Source of the DNA: Variovorax sp. PBL-H6
Lineage (GTDB): Bacteria > Pseudomonadota > Gammaproteobacteria > Burkholderiales > Burkholderiaceae_C
Assembly: GCF_901827155.1 (NCBI RefSeq)
Contig: NZ_LR594659.1
Coordinates: 1,984,001 to 2,048,000, forward strand
Direction of reading: 5' to 3'
DNA: 64,000 nucleotides
Shown: in pieces, positions 30,148 through 41,751 of the stretch
Layout of the letters: every line of letters begins with the position of its first letter
How positions within the stretch are numbered: the first letter of the stretch is position 1
The notes under the pieces: model-generated
What the model was told of the DNA's origin: nothing
Seen by the model: only the letters and a program-made list of their open reading frames with translations
The model's database searches: none
Program-made: the position numbers and the translations under genes

Positions 30148-30171
30148 CCTCTTTGGCTTAAACCAAAGGGG
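30148..30171. promoter_or_regulatory. Inverted repeat upstream of the AraC regulator
   Basis: Nine-base arms CCTCTTTGG and CCAAAGGGG (one mismatch) flank a six-base CTTAAA centre, in the 120-bp gap between the response-regulator gene and the AraC gene. It may be an operator; it lacks the T run of an intrinsic terminator. Confidence 0.5.
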
Positions 30172-30236
30172 CATGGTATGGCGAGCCGGCAGCGCCTATG
30201 GTTGCCTTCATCCGGAACATTTGCGAGGTGGTGACC

Positions 30237-31106
30237 ATGGTCCCTGCACTGCTTGAGGCGGTCGGCGCGCCAATGCGCGTCGGTTGGCTCCTGTCGTTCG
30301 CGAGCGATGAGACCGAGCGCCGGCGGGATGCGATCGAGATCCTGATTCCCACCGAAGACGCGGCGGTCCGCATCGTCTACCGCGCCGACGACGGCGAGGA
30401 GCGCGCGGCATTTCTGAGGGCACCCCTGGTGGCCCTGATTTCGGAAGGCCAGGTTTGCTGTGTGCAGTGCCGGCGGCCTGCCGACATCTTGCTGTTGCGG
30501 ATTGCGCCGGACTTCTTTGCGCGTCAGGCCCGCGCCGCGCTCGGAAATGCGGTGCCGCGTCTGGTGGCCCGCTATGCGGCCCTCGATCCGTTCATCCGCG
30601 AGGTCGGCAACGCGTTGGAGGCTGAGCTCCGGAGCGACCGGCCGCCGAACGCAGCCTACCTGGAGCCGCTGGCCCGCGTGCTGGCCGTGCACCTGGCGCG
30701 CCATTTTGGCGCAGCGGCTTCGACCGCGGTGTTGCGCACCGGTCTGCTGCAGCACAAGCTGCGGCGGGTCGAGGCCTTCATCGACAAGTACATCACCGAA
30801 CCCATCCACGTCGAGCAGCTCGCGGCCGAGGTGCACATGAGCCCTTTCCACTTTGCCCGCATGTTCAAGCAGGCAACCGGCCAGCCGCCGCATCTCTACG
30901 TGGTGATGCAGCGCGTGGAGCGTGCGAAGACGCTGCTGCGCGACAGCGAGCTGGCGCTCATCGAGGTCGCGGCGCAGGCGGGCTTCGGAACACAGGGCCA
31001 TTTCTGCGGCGTGTTCCGCCGCTACACCGGCTTAACGCCGCGCACCTTCCGGCTGGACTCCCGCGCGGCACTGGCTTCCTGCGTTGCGCGCAATCCTGCG
31101 ATATAG
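30237..31106 (+). CDS. AraC family transcriptional regulator (paralogue of the one at 21.2 kb)
   Basis: The ATG at 30237 follows GAGGTGG and gives 289 residues; an ATG at 30198 would add 13. The N-terminal ligand domain contains DAIEILIPTEDAAVRI and FLRAPLVALISEG. The C-terminal AraC HTH pair contains EQLAAEVHMSPFHFARMFKQ and AGFGTQGHFCGVFRRYTG. It is clearly homologous over its full length to the AraC protein near 21.2 kb. The stress genes downstream (BON, HdeD, Hsp20) are plausible targets. Confidence 0.92.
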   Translation: MVPALLEAVGAPMRVGWLLSFASDETERRRDAIEILIPTEDAAVRIVYRADDGEERAAFLRAPLVALISEGQVCCVQCRRPADILLLRIAPDFFARQARAALGNAVPRLVARYAALDPFIREVGNALEAELRSDRPPNAAYLEPLARVLAVHLARHFGAAASTAVLRTGLLQHKLRRVEAFIDKYITEPIHVEQLAAEVHMSPFHFARMFKQATGQPPHLYVVMQRVERAKTLLRDSELALIEVAAQAGFGTQGHFCGVFRRYTGLTPRTFRLDSRAALASCVARNPAI

Positions 31107-31250
31107 CTGCGCAGCTCTGTGAAAGACGGCAGCGGTCGGCAAGCCTACTGTCGATGCGACCGACCGCCGCGCCGCCGCGCCCCGCGCGCTGATGTCGGAG
31201 GCGACTTCATTTTCCGCAAGCGGGCGCCGGATGAAAGACAAGGAAACATC

Positions 31251-31922
31251 ATGACCATCGCTACCGCTGCCCGTACCGACGTCGAGATCCAGAACGAGGT
31301 GCTGGCCGAACTGAAATGGGAACCACGCGTGCAATCCAACGAGATCGGCGTTGCCGTGAAGGAAGGCGTCGTCACGCTGACCGGCTATGTCGATTCCTAC
31401 ACCAAGCGCTGGGCTGCGGAAGAGGCTACGCATCGCGTGCGCGGCGTGAAAGCCGTGGCCAATGACATCGAGGTCCGGCTAGGCACCAGCTACGAGCGCA
31501 CCGACCCCGATATCGCCGCATCCGCAGCGCGCGCCCTGCAATGGGACATTCTGCTGGAGCGGGAAAAGATCGATGTCACCGTTTCCAAGGGCTGGGTCAC
31601 CCTGAAGGGCACGGTCGCCTGGCAATACAAGAAGCAACAGGCCGAGCGCGTCGTGCGCAATCTCGCCGGCGTGAAGGGCGTCAGCAACCTGATCGAGGTG
31701 AAGCCCGATGTGCAACCTTCGGACATCAAGAAGAAGGTCGAGGAGGCGCTGGTACGCAGCGCGCAGACCGACGCCGAGCGGATCACGGTCGAGGTGGAAG
31801 GCGGCAAGGTCACCCTCAAGGGCAAGGTGCGCGCGTGGGCCGAGCGCCAGGAAGCGGAGCGCGCGGCCTGGAAGGCGCCCGGCGTCAGCGCGGTCGAGAA
31901 CCGCATCACGATCGGCCTCTGA
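31251..31922 (+). CDS. Triple BON domain protein
   Basis: The 223-aa protein contains three BON domains (about residues 8-75, 80-148 and 153-223). Each has the characteristic VxVxxGxVTLxGxV strand pattern: [20 protein letters not shown] and [10 protein letters not shown]. There is no signal peptide, unlike OsmY, so a cytoplasmic location is likely. BON proteins bind membranes or protect against osmotic and envelope stress. It starts a plus-strand run BON, HdeD, Hsp20, PRC-barrel and Clp. Confidence 0.93.
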   Translation: MTIATAARTDVEIQNEVLAELKWEPRVQSNEIGVAVKEGVVTLTGYVDSYTKRWAAEEATHRVRGVKAVANDIEVRLGTSYERTDPDIAASAARALQWDILLEREKIDVTVSKGWVTLKGTVAWQYKKQQAERVVRNLAGVKGVSNLIEVKPDVQPSDIKKKVEEALVRSAQTDAERITVEVEGGKVTLKGKVRAWAERQEAERAAWKAPGVSAVENRITIGL

Positions 31923-32027
31923 GGCTGGCTCGCAGCTTTGCGACACGAACGGCAGGATCGGGCAAGACAGACCGTCGCCGGCGGCCTAGCCTCGATCCTC
32001 CACCGGCTTTTACGCAGGAGCATTGCA

Positions 32028-32645
32028 ATGAGGACCAAGGAAGATCCTGGGGCGAATGACAAGTCGTCGAATGCGCAGGCTGACGGCGCGGCGTCCTGGA
32101 TGCTGATATTGCGCGGCGCCGTCGCGATCCTGTTCGGCGTGCTCGCGGTCGCGTGGCCAGGCCTGACGCTGATCCTGTTCGTGGCGATGTTCGCGGCGTA
32201 TGCGCTGGTGGGCGGCTTCGCCTCGGTGGCGGCCGCCTTCGCGAGGAGGCGCAGCGACCGGCAGTGGTGGCTGCCTCTGATGCTGGGCATCGTGAGCGTC
32301 GCGGCCGGCGTCTATGCGTTGGTCTATCCCGCGCTGAGCGCCCTCGTGCTCGTGCTGGTGATGGGCTTCAACGCCGTGTTGACCGGTGCGCTCGACATCG
32401 CACTCGCGATCCGCCTGCGCCGCGTGCTGCGCGGCAGGTGGCCACTGGTGTTGAGCGGCATCGTCTCACTGCTATTCGGCGCCCTGGTGCTCGCCGCGCC
32501 CGGGCCGGGCGCGCTGGCCATGGTCTGGCTGATCAGCCTGCACGCCGTGGTCACGGGTGTGCTTCTGCTGAGCCTGGGTCTGCGTATCCGGCGCGCAGCG
32601 CATGACCATGCGCCGCAGCAGCCGCTGGCTGCCGGCGGGCACTGA
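32028..32645 (+). CDS. HdeD family membrane stress protein
   Basis: The ATG at 32028 follows an AGGAG site and gives 205 residues. Six hydrophobic segments occur in three pairs, with a short loop between repeats, the pattern of HdeD (DUF308). HdeD contributes to acid resistance at high cell density in E. coli, and a homologue is a core gene of the tLST/LHR locus. It lies 30 bp upstream of hsp20. Confidence 0.9.
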   Translation: MRTKEDPGANDKSSNAQADGAASWMLILRGAVAILFGVLAVAWPGLTLILFVAMFAAYALVGGFASVAAAFARRRSDRQWWLPLMLGIVSVAAGVYALVYPALSALVLVLVMGFNAVLTGALDIALAIRLRRVLRGRWPLVLSGIVSLLFGALVLAAPGPGALAMVWLISLHAVVTGVLLLSLGLRIRRAAHDHAPQQPLAAGGH

Positions 32646-32674
32646 ATATCTTCATATCCGACAAGGAGCATGAC

Positions 32675-33238
32675 GTGGCAATCGATCTGCAGAAATGGAA
32701 TCCGTTCAAGTTCTCACGGGGCAGCGCAGAGGCGCGGCCGGCATCGAGCGGCTCGGCCGCCGAGGCCTCGCCGCAGCCTCGCCCTCCCGCCGGGGGGGTC
32801 GAGTCGGGGCAACTGCTCCAGGCCCTGGATCCCTTCAACATGCTGCCCGGCCTCTTGCGAGGCCCCTTCGGCGGCGCGGGACGCTGGTTCGGCGACTTCA
32901 GTCCAGGCATGTTCGAGCCGAAGGTCGATGTCGTCGACGACGGCAACGCCTTGCGCCTCACTGCGGAGCTGCCGGGCATGGAGAAGAAGGACCTGGAGAT
33001 CGTCGTCGAAGACGGCTTCCTGATCTTGAGCGGCGAGAAGCGCGTGGACGCCAAGCAGGAAGAAAAGGGCTGCTATAGGCTGGAGCGGGCCTTCGGCAGT
33101 TTCCAGCGCGTGCTGCCGCTGCCCGACGGCGTCGACCTCGAGCATGCCGAGGCGCGCTTCGACCAGGGCGTGCTGACGCTGCGGCTGCCGAAGAAGGCCG
33201 GCGACACCAAGGCCTCGCACAAGCTCGCGATCCAGTGA
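32675..33238 (+). CDS. Small heat-shock protein (Hsp20/alpha-crystallin)
   Basis: A GTG start at 32675 after AAGGAG gives 187 residues. A long Pro/Ala/Gly-rich N-terminal arm (1-85) precedes an alpha-crystallin domain (about 86-185). That domain contains DDGNALRLTAELPGMEKKDL, EDGFLILSGEKR and FDQGVLTLRLPKK. The C-terminal IxI motif is replaced by LAIQ at the extreme end. It is an ATP-independent holdase. It sits two genes before the Clp disaggregase, as sHsp20 does in the tLST locus. Confidence 0.95.
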   Translation: MAIDLQKWNPFKFSRGSAEARPASSGSAAEASPQPRPPAGGVESGQLLQALDPFNMLPGLLRGPFGGAGRWFGDFSPGMFEPKVDVVDDGNALRLTAELPGMEKKDLEIVVEDGFLILSGEKRVDAKQEEKGCYRLERAFGSFQRVLPLPDGVDLEHAEARFDQGVLTLRLPKKAGDTKASHKLAIQ

Positions 33239-33269
33239 TTTCCTCAATTTTCAACGGAGCGGCATCATC

Positions 33270-33731
33270 ATGAACTCGAACCTTCTTCGCACCGGCATCG
33301 CCTGCGCGCTGCTGGGCCTCGCCCAGATTGCCGGTGGTCAGGCAACACAGTCGAATCCGCAGTCGTCCGGGACGCCCAAACCGTCGGAGGCCGCCAAGGC
33401 AACTGAGGTACCGGTGGCTGCCCGGGCCGTGCTCGGCGTGACCATCGCCGAAACGCAGCTGGTCGCCAAGGGCTACCGTGCCTCGAAGCTGCTGAACAAG
33501 GATGTCTACAACGACATGGGCGACAAGATCGGCAAGGTGGACGACCTCGTGCTTTCGCCCGACGGGACGCTCTCCACCGCCGTGGTGAACGTCGGCGGCT
33601 TCCTCGGGATGGGCAAGCACTTGGTCGCGATTCCTGTGCGCCAGTTCGCGCACATCGCGCCGAAGGCCGTGCTGCCCAAGGCCAGCAAGGAAGAACTGAA
33701 GGCGTTGCCGAAGTTCGAATACGCGGTCTGA
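33270..33731 (+). CDS. Secreted PRC-barrel domain protein
   Basis: The 153-aa product has a signal peptide (about residues 1-25) and a low-complexity linker. A PRC-barrel domain follows (about residues 58-125: GYRASKLLNKDVYNDMGDKI, DLVLSPDGTLSTAVVNVGGF). Exported PRC-barrel proteins are common in soil beta-proteobacteria and are often stress-induced, but no molecular role is established. It lies between hsp20 and the Clp gene with gaps of 31 and 17 bp. Confidence 0.9.
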   Translation: MNSNLLRTGIACALLGLAQIAGGQATQSNPQSSGTPKPSEAAKATEVPVAARAVLGVTIAETQLVAKGYRASKLLNKDVYNDMGDKIGKVDDLVLSPDGTLSTAVVNVGGFLGMGKHLVAIPVRQFAHIAPKAVLPKASKEELKALPKFEYAV

Positions 33732-33748
33732 CCGCAAAAGGAGCGGAC

Positions 33749-36580
<2,832 letters not shown>

Positions 36581-36646
36581 ACGCCGCGCGACGGCGGCCA
36601 TTCGAACGCGTGTTCCAGCGCATGCTGCTCAGGACTATGCTCCAGC

Positions 36647-38338
36647 ATGAACAGGCTGTTCCGAATGCTGAGGCCCCGCCTGGCGGCACGCCTGGACCGC
36701 GAGGCGACGGAGCGCGAGCAGGCGCTGCGGGACTTCACCAACGAGGCCGCGGGCTTGCGGCGCCTGCACGAGTTCTCGACACGGCTGCTCACCCTCAGGG
36801 GCTTGCAGCCGCTGCTCGAGGATGTGCTCGAAGCGATGATCGGGCTGCACGGGGCCGACTTCGGCCTCGTGCATCTGGTCGAACGCGAGAGAGGCGACCT
36901 GGTGGCGCAGCGCGGGCTGTCCGAGGAGTTTGTCGCCTATTTTGCCCGGACCCACGACGACGGCATGGCCTGCAGCCGGGCGTTGCACAGTGGTAAGCGG
37001 GCCGTCATCGAGGACGTGATGACCGATCCGGGCTACGCGCCGCACCGCGCGATCGTCGCGGCCAGCGGCTTTCGGGCAGTGCAGTCCACTCCGCTCATCA
37101 GCCACACGGGCGAGCTGCTCGGGATCATCTCCACGTACTTCCGAAAGCCCCACACGTTCTCGCAAGGCGTGCTGCGATTCACCGACCTGTACGCGCGCTA
37201 TGCGGCCGACGTCATCGAGCGCACTCGGGCCGAGGAGGCGCTGCGCGCCAGCGAAGAGCGCTTTCGCCGCTATTTCGACCTGGGCCTGATCGGCATGGCG
37301 CTCACCGCGCCGGGTGCGGGCTGTATCGAAGTCAACGACGAGCTGTGCCGCATCGTCGGCTATTCGCGCGACGAACTCATGCGCATCCGCTGGCCCGACA
37401 TCACGCATCCAGACGACCTGACCGCCGACCAGGTGCAGTTCGAGCAGGTGGTGGCCGGCGAGCAGGACGGCTATGTGCTCGACAAGCGCTTCATCCACAA
37501 GGACGGTCGCGCGATCTACTGCACGATGGCCGTCAAATGCCTGCGCGCGAGCGACGGCTCGGTGGATTGCTTCGTCGCGCTGGTGCAGGACATCAGCGAG
37601 CGCCACGAGGCGGGCGACGCGCTGCGGCGTACCCGCGACGAGCTCGCGCATGTGGCGCGCGTGGTGGGCATGGGCGAACTGGCGGCATCGATCGCGCACG
37701 CAATGAACCAGCCGCTGGCCGCGATGGCGACCAACGGCCATGCCGCCGTCCGCTGGCTGGCAATGCGACCGCCGAACCTCGAGGAGGCGGTTGCCGCCAT
37801 CGAACGCATCGTCGCCGAGGCGCGCCGCGCCGGCCAGGCCATCGCCAGCATCCGCGACTTCGTGCGGCGAGGCGAGACCCAGCGCTCGCTGGTCGATCTC
37901 CACGGGTTACTGCGCGAGGTGGCTGACATGGTGGGGAGCGAAGCGCGCGCGCGCGGCGTCAAGCTGGACCTCGAGCCCCAGGAGCGGGTGCTGGGGCCGG
38001 TGATCGGCGACCGGGTTCAGCTGCAGCAGGTGATGCTCAACCTGGTGATGAACGGCATCGAGGCAATGGCGACGACCCCCGCGTCGCTGCGCTGCCTGAG
38101 CATGCAGGTCAGCCAGGACGGGCCCCAGATGCAGCGCGTGCGCGTGCGGGATGCAGGCGTCGGGCTGAACCCGCAGGAGCGCGATCGCATCTTCGACGCC
38201 TTCTACAGCAGCAAACCGACCGGGATGGGCATGGGGCTTGCCATCAGCCGCTCGATCGTCGAGGCCCATGAAGGCCGGCTATGGTGCTCGCCCAACGAAG
38301 AGGGCGGCGAGACCTTCAGTTTCACGCTGCCCGTCTGA
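36647..38338 (+). CDS. GAF-PAS sensor histidine kinase
   Basis: The 563-aa kinase has no membrane segments. A GAF domain spans about 35-195 and a PAS/PAC domain about 200-322. The dimerisation/phosphoacceptor segment contains SIAHAMNQPLAAM (His351), and the HATPase domain is at about 440-563 with N, G1 (RDAGVGL) and G2 (GMGMGLAISRSI) boxes. The HAMNQPLAA box is the FixL/DctB-like type normally paired with FixJ-type regulators. It is 66 bp after the Clp gene. The FixJ-type regulator at 29.5 kb is the likely partner. Confidence 0.93.
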   Translation: MNRLFRMLRPRLAARLDREATEREQALRDFTNEAAGLRRLHEFSTRLLTLRGLQPLLEDVLEAMIGLHGADFGLVHLVERERGDLVAQRGLSEEFVAYFARTHDDGMACSRALHSGKRAVIEDVMTDPGYAPHRAIVAASGFRAVQSTPLISHTGELLGIISTYFRKPHTFSQGVLRFTDLYARYAADVIERTRAEEALRASEERFRRYFDLGLIGMALTAPGAGCIEVNDELCRIVGYSRDELMRIRWPDITHPDDLTADQVQFEQVVAGEQDGYVLDKRFIHKDGRAIYCTMAVKCLRASDGSVDCFVALVQDISERHEAGDALRRTRDELAHVARVVGMGELAASIAHAMNQPLAAMATNGHAAVRWLAMRPPNLEEAVAAIERIVAEARRAGQAIASIRDFVRRGETQRSLVDLHGLLREVADMVGSEARARGVKLDLEPQERVLGPVIGDRVQLQQVMLNLVMNGIEAMATTPASLRCLSMQVSQDGPQMQRVRVRDAGVGLNPQERDRIFDAFYSSKPTGMGMGLAISRSIVEAHEGRLWCSPNEEGGETFSFTLPV

Positions 38339-38588
38339 GCGGCCTGCACTGTTGGCTGCTCGGGTCCGGTGCAATCCCGGCCCGTGATCAGCTGCAAAGG
38401 GACGCGTCAGCTGCAATCCGGGCCCATACAACGCGTGCCGCGCGCGTGCTGCCCGCCTGCCTGGGGGCGTCGACCGGTCTCATGCGCCACCTGGGGTATT
38501 TACCTAGTTGAAAGCACTGGCGCGCTGCCGCGTTCAGCCTCTATGATGCGTACACCGTGTATACACAGAGTCCACACCGAGTCGACAC
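38339..38588. other. Intergenic stretch between the kinase and the FCD-GntR regulator
   Basis: There is no gene. It contains a near-identical 14-bp direct repeat TGCAATCC(C/G)GGCCC at 38370-38383 and 38412-38425, and the GntR-type palindrome described separately close to the downstream start. It marks the boundary between the stress region and the next catabolic module. Confidence 0.6.
38557..38566. promoter_or_regulatory. Candidate operator GTGTATACAC of the FCD-GntR regulator
   Basis: This perfect 10-bp palindrome has a GTATAC core and sits 22 bp upstream of the regulator ATG. FadR/FCD-subfamily GntR proteins commonly bind short palindromes of this kind, so autoregulation is likely. No second copy was seen before the FAD oxidoreductase gene. 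Confidence 0.5.
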
Positions 38589-39251
38589 ATGCTGAATCTC
38601 AAGAACGAAGACTTAGCGACCCATGCCTACCAAAAGGTGCGCGAGGCGATCCTCCAAGGAGAGTTCGCACCGGGGGCCCCTCTGTTCGAGGTGCATCTGG
38701 CGTCCCGGATGGGCATGAGCCGCACACCGGTGCGCGAGGCGCTGAAAGTGCTGGCGCGGGATGGCTTCGTGCAGCCAGTGCCTGCGCGCGGTTACATCGT
38801 TCCCCACCGCTCGATGGATGATCTTCGCGACCTGTTCGATCTGCGCGAGTCCCTGGAAGGCACTGCGGCGCGCTGCGCTGCGCAGCGCGCAACCGAGGCG
38901 GAGCTCGCCGAACTCGAGTCCTTGTGCGTGCGCTATGAAAACGAGCAGGACTGGCATCGTTGGGTGCAGATCGGAACGGACTTTCACAATCTCCTGGTTG
39001 CCGCCGCCCGCAACCAGCGCCTGGCCAACATCCTCGATTCGCTCAACGGGCAAATCGTCCACTCACGCCGCTCGGTCCTGCGCGCCGACGCGCAACGGCG
39101 CGACGCCGCGATTCGGGAACACCGCGCCATCCTCGACGCCGTGAAGGCGCGCAACGCCGCTGACGCCGAAGCGCGCGCTCGCGAACACGTGCGGCTTTCT
39201 TACGAGGCCACCCTTTTTTCATACCAGAGCCGAACTGCAGCCATCGGCTGA
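38589..39251 (+). CDS. GntR family transcriptional regulator, FCD (FadR) subfamily
   Basis: The 220-aa product has an N-terminal winged HTH (THAYQKVREAILQGEF, then MGMSRTPVREALKVLARDGF) and an FCD ligand domain. The metal/ligand residues are in LFDLRESLEG, DFHNLLVAAA, and EHRAILDAV with the late His. It precedes the FAD oxidoreductase by 33 bp on the same strand, so it may be part of the unit it controls. FCD regulators usually sense organic acids or sugar acids. Confidence 0.93.
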   Translation: MLNLKNEDLATHAYQKVREAILQGEFAPGAPLFEVHLASRMGMSRTPVREALKVLARDGFVQPVPARGYIVPHRSMDDLRDLFDLRESLEGTAARCAAQRATEAELAELESLCVRYENEQDWHRWVQIGTDFHNLLVAAARNQRLANILDSLNGQIVHSRRSVLRADAQRRDAAIREHRAILDAVKARNAADAEARAREHVRLSYEATLFSYQSRTAAIG

Positions 39252-39284
39252 GCGAGTCCGGACCAACCCAGGAGCAAACTACCC

Positions 39285-40730
39285 ATGCAAGCCACTTCCA
39301 TCAACTCCCAGGAGCACTTCCTGGTCGAGCCGCCCCGCAACACGCCCATCGTCCGCGAGGTCGATGTGCTGGTGTGCGGCGGCGGCGTCTCCGGCATCGG
39401 TGCGGCGCTCGGCGCCGCCCGCGCCGGCGCCAAGACCATGGTGATCGAGAAGAACGCGTTCCTGGGCGGGGCCGCCACCGCGGTCCTCATGAACACCTGG
39501 AACGTGCCGGTTTCGCGGATGACCGGCGTGGCCCGCGAAATCGCGCTGACGCTGGCCGAGCGCGGCGAAGGCAACATCACGGGGCCGACCTTTCCCTTCG
39601 ACCCCGAGGGCTTCAAGCAGGCGGCTGTCGACCTGCTGCAGCAGGCCAACGTCGAAGTGCTGAACTACACCTGGATCGAGGACGCGATCATGGAAGGCTC
39701 ACGCATCAAGGGCGTGATCATCCAGAACAAATCCGGCCGCCAGGCGATTCTGGCGAAAACCGTTGTCGATGCCACGGGTGATGCCGACGTCGCCGCCGCA
39801 GCCGGCGCCGAGTACGTCAAGGGGCGCGAGAAGGACAACAAGATGCGCCCGATGAGTGTGCTCTTCAGGCTCGGGGGTGTCGACCTGGGCAAGGTGATCG
39901 ACTACTGCCGAAGCCAACCGAAAGAGTACTTCACAGCTGACCCCAACTTTCACATCATCCAGCCCGAAAAAGGGCTCGTTCGGCTGTCTGGCTTCTTCCA
40001 TATCGCCGACAAGGCCCGCGCGGCTGGCGAACTCCCGGAAGAGATCCACTACCTCCGGTTTGAGGGCATCGACGTTGCACACGGCATCGTCACCGTCAAC
40101 AACTCGCGCGTCTACGGCGTCGACGGCACCAACGCCTGGGACATCTCACGCGCCGACACTCAGGCCCGGCTGCAGAACCGCCAGCTGAAGACCGTCATCC
40201 GCAAATACATCCCCGGCTTCGAGAATGCCTATGTCATCGACTCCTCGCCGACGGTCGGCGTGCGCGAAACGCGCCGGGTGCGCGGCTCCTATGTGCTGCC
40301 GCAGGAGGACCTGGTCGCGCAACGCACATTCGACGACAGCGTGATCCGCGTATGGCGACACATGGCAGCAGGGCGCGACTGGCACAAGGCCGAGGGGGGC
40401 GAAGGCGCGCCGAATGACGCCGTCTACCGCACTGTGACCACCGACCTGACGTGGTTCGAGATCCCTTGGCGCGTGTTCACTCCGAACAAGGTCGACGGCA
40501 TGACCGTGAGTGGCCGCGTGCTGTCCGTCACGCACGAAGCGGACATGTGGACCCGTGGCCAGTACTGCTGCCTGGTGACCGGGCAGATTGCAGGCATCGG
40601 CGCAGCACTGGCGGCCGAGCAGGGCCTCACGCCCGCGGCGCTCGACGTGCGCCAGTTGCAAAGCGTCCTGGGGCAGCAAGGCATCGACGTGGGCTCGGCC
40701 GCCGAAAAGCTCCTGCCACAGGCTGCCTAG
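39285..40730 (+). CDS. FAD-dependent oxidoreductase (FAD_oxidored family)
   Basis: The 481-aa flavoprotein starts with a Rossmann FAD motif VLVCGGGVSGIGAALGAARAG (GxGxxG within residues 30-37). TVVDATGDADVAAAAGAEYVK follows, with a C-terminal block typical of pfam12831-type proteins. The family includes secreted and cytoplasmic enzymes acting on organic acids, but the substrate is unknown. It is first of three genes with a Bug binding protein and a UxaA-like dehydratase, suggesting oxidation of a sugar acid or related hydroxy acid. Confidence 0.85.
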   Translation: MQATSINSQEHFLVEPPRNTPIVREVDVLVCGGGVSGIGAALGAARAGAKTMVIEKNAFLGGAATAVLMNTWNVPVSRMTGVAREIALTLAERGEGNITGPTFPFDPEGFKQAAVDLLQQANVEVLNYTWIEDAIMEGSRIKGVIIQNKSGRQAILAKTVVDATGDADVAAAAGAEYVKGREKDNKMRPMSVLFRLGGVDLGKVIDYCRSQPKEYFTADPNFHIIQPEKGLVRLSGFFHIADKARAAGELPEEIHYLRFEGIDVAHGIVTVNNSRVYGVDGTNAWDISRADTQARLQNRQLKTVIRKYIPGFENAYVIDSSPTVGVRETRRVRGSYVLPQEDLVAQRTFDDSVIRVWRHMAAGRDWHKAEGGEGAPNDAVYRTVTTDLTWFEIPWRVFTPNKVDGMTVSGRVLSVTHEADMWTRGQYCCLVTGQIAGIGAALAAEQGLTPAALDVRQLQSVLGQQGIDVGSAAEKLLPQAA

Positions 40731-40765
40731 GCCTCCGGTCAAACCCTCTACTGAAGGATTCCGAC

Positions 40766-41740
40766 ATGAAAGCTCTTTCATTCCTGGCCGCGGCAGCAGC
40801 AACGCTGTGGCTCGGCGCCAGCGCCCCGGCGCTTGCAGAGCCGGCTTATCCGGCCAAACCGGTCACCATCGTCGCCGCGTTCCCGCCCGGCGGCACCGCC
40901 GACTTGCTCTCTCGCGTGCTGGCAGTGAAGCTCGGCGAAGCCTGGAAGCAGACCGTCGTCGTCGAGAACCGGGCGGGCGCGAGCGGCATCATCGGATCGC
41001 AGTACGTCGCCCGGCAACCGGCGGATGGCTACACGCTGATGGTGGTGCCCATCACGCACGTCACCAACTCGAGCCTGTTCGCCAAGGTGCCGTTCGATCC
41101 GATCGAAGACTTCACGCCGATCTCCATGCTCGCCTCGTCGCCCCTGATGATCGTCAGCAACAACAGCTTTCCGGCCAAGAAGATCAGCGACCTGGTGGCA
41201 CTGGCGAAAGCCAAGCCAGGCTCCCTGAACTGCGGCTCGGCCGGCAGCGGCACCTCCCAGCACCTGGCCTGCGAACTGTTCAAGAGCACGGCCAAGGTGG
41301 ACATCAAGCACGTTCCCTATAAGGGCAATGCAATGGCGATGACCGATGTGATGGGTGGCCAGATCGAACTGTTGTTCGACCAGATGGCCACCGCTGTGCC
41401 GCATGTGAAGTCGGGACGCGTCAGCGCCTTGGCAGTCACCAGCGCCAAGCGTTCGCCCGCAATGCCCGACGTGCCTACGGTCTCCGAATCAGGTCTCCCG
41501 GGCTTCGAAACCAACGCATGGTTCGGGATCGTCGGCCCGCGTGACATGCCCAAAGACGTGGTCGATAGCATCAACGCGTCGCTGCGCAAGGTGCTGGCTC
41601 GCGCGGAGGTGCAGAAACAGCTCGGCGACCAGGGACTCGAACTGACGCCCAGCTCGCCCGAGGAATTCCGCAGCACGTTGAAGTCCGAAATGGCCAAGTG
41701 GGCTTCCGTGATCAAGGAAGCCGGCGTCAAGCTCGAGTGA
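40766..41740 (+). CDS. Bug-family tripartite tricarboxylate transporter substrate-binding protein
   Basis: The ATG at 40766 gives 324 residues with a signal peptide ending ALA (about residue 24). The Bug signature follows: YPAKPVTIVAAFPPGGTAD, VVENRAGASGIIGSQYVA, and the ADGYTLM block. TctA/TctB membrane genes are absent, as for many orphan Bug proteins. It lies between an FAD oxidoreductase and a dehydratase of the sugar-acid type, so a sugar acid ligand is plausible. Confidence 0.93.
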   Translation: MKALSFLAAAAATLWLGASAPALAEPAYPAKPVTIVAAFPPGGTADLLSRVLAVKLGEAWKQTVVVENRAGASGIIGSQYVARQPADGYTLMVVPITHVTNSSLFAKVPFDPIEDFTPISMLASSPLMIVSNNSFPAKKISDLVALAKAKPGSLNCGSAGSGTSQHLACELFKSTAKVDIKHVPYKGNAMAMTDVMGGQIELLFDQMATAVPHVKSGRVSALAVTSAKRSPAMPDVPTVSESGLPGFETNAWFGIVGPRDMPKDVVDSINASLRKVLARAEVQKQLGDQGLELTPSSPEEFRSTLKSEMAKWASVIKEAGVKLE

Positions 41741-41751
41741 GGGATTCTTTC

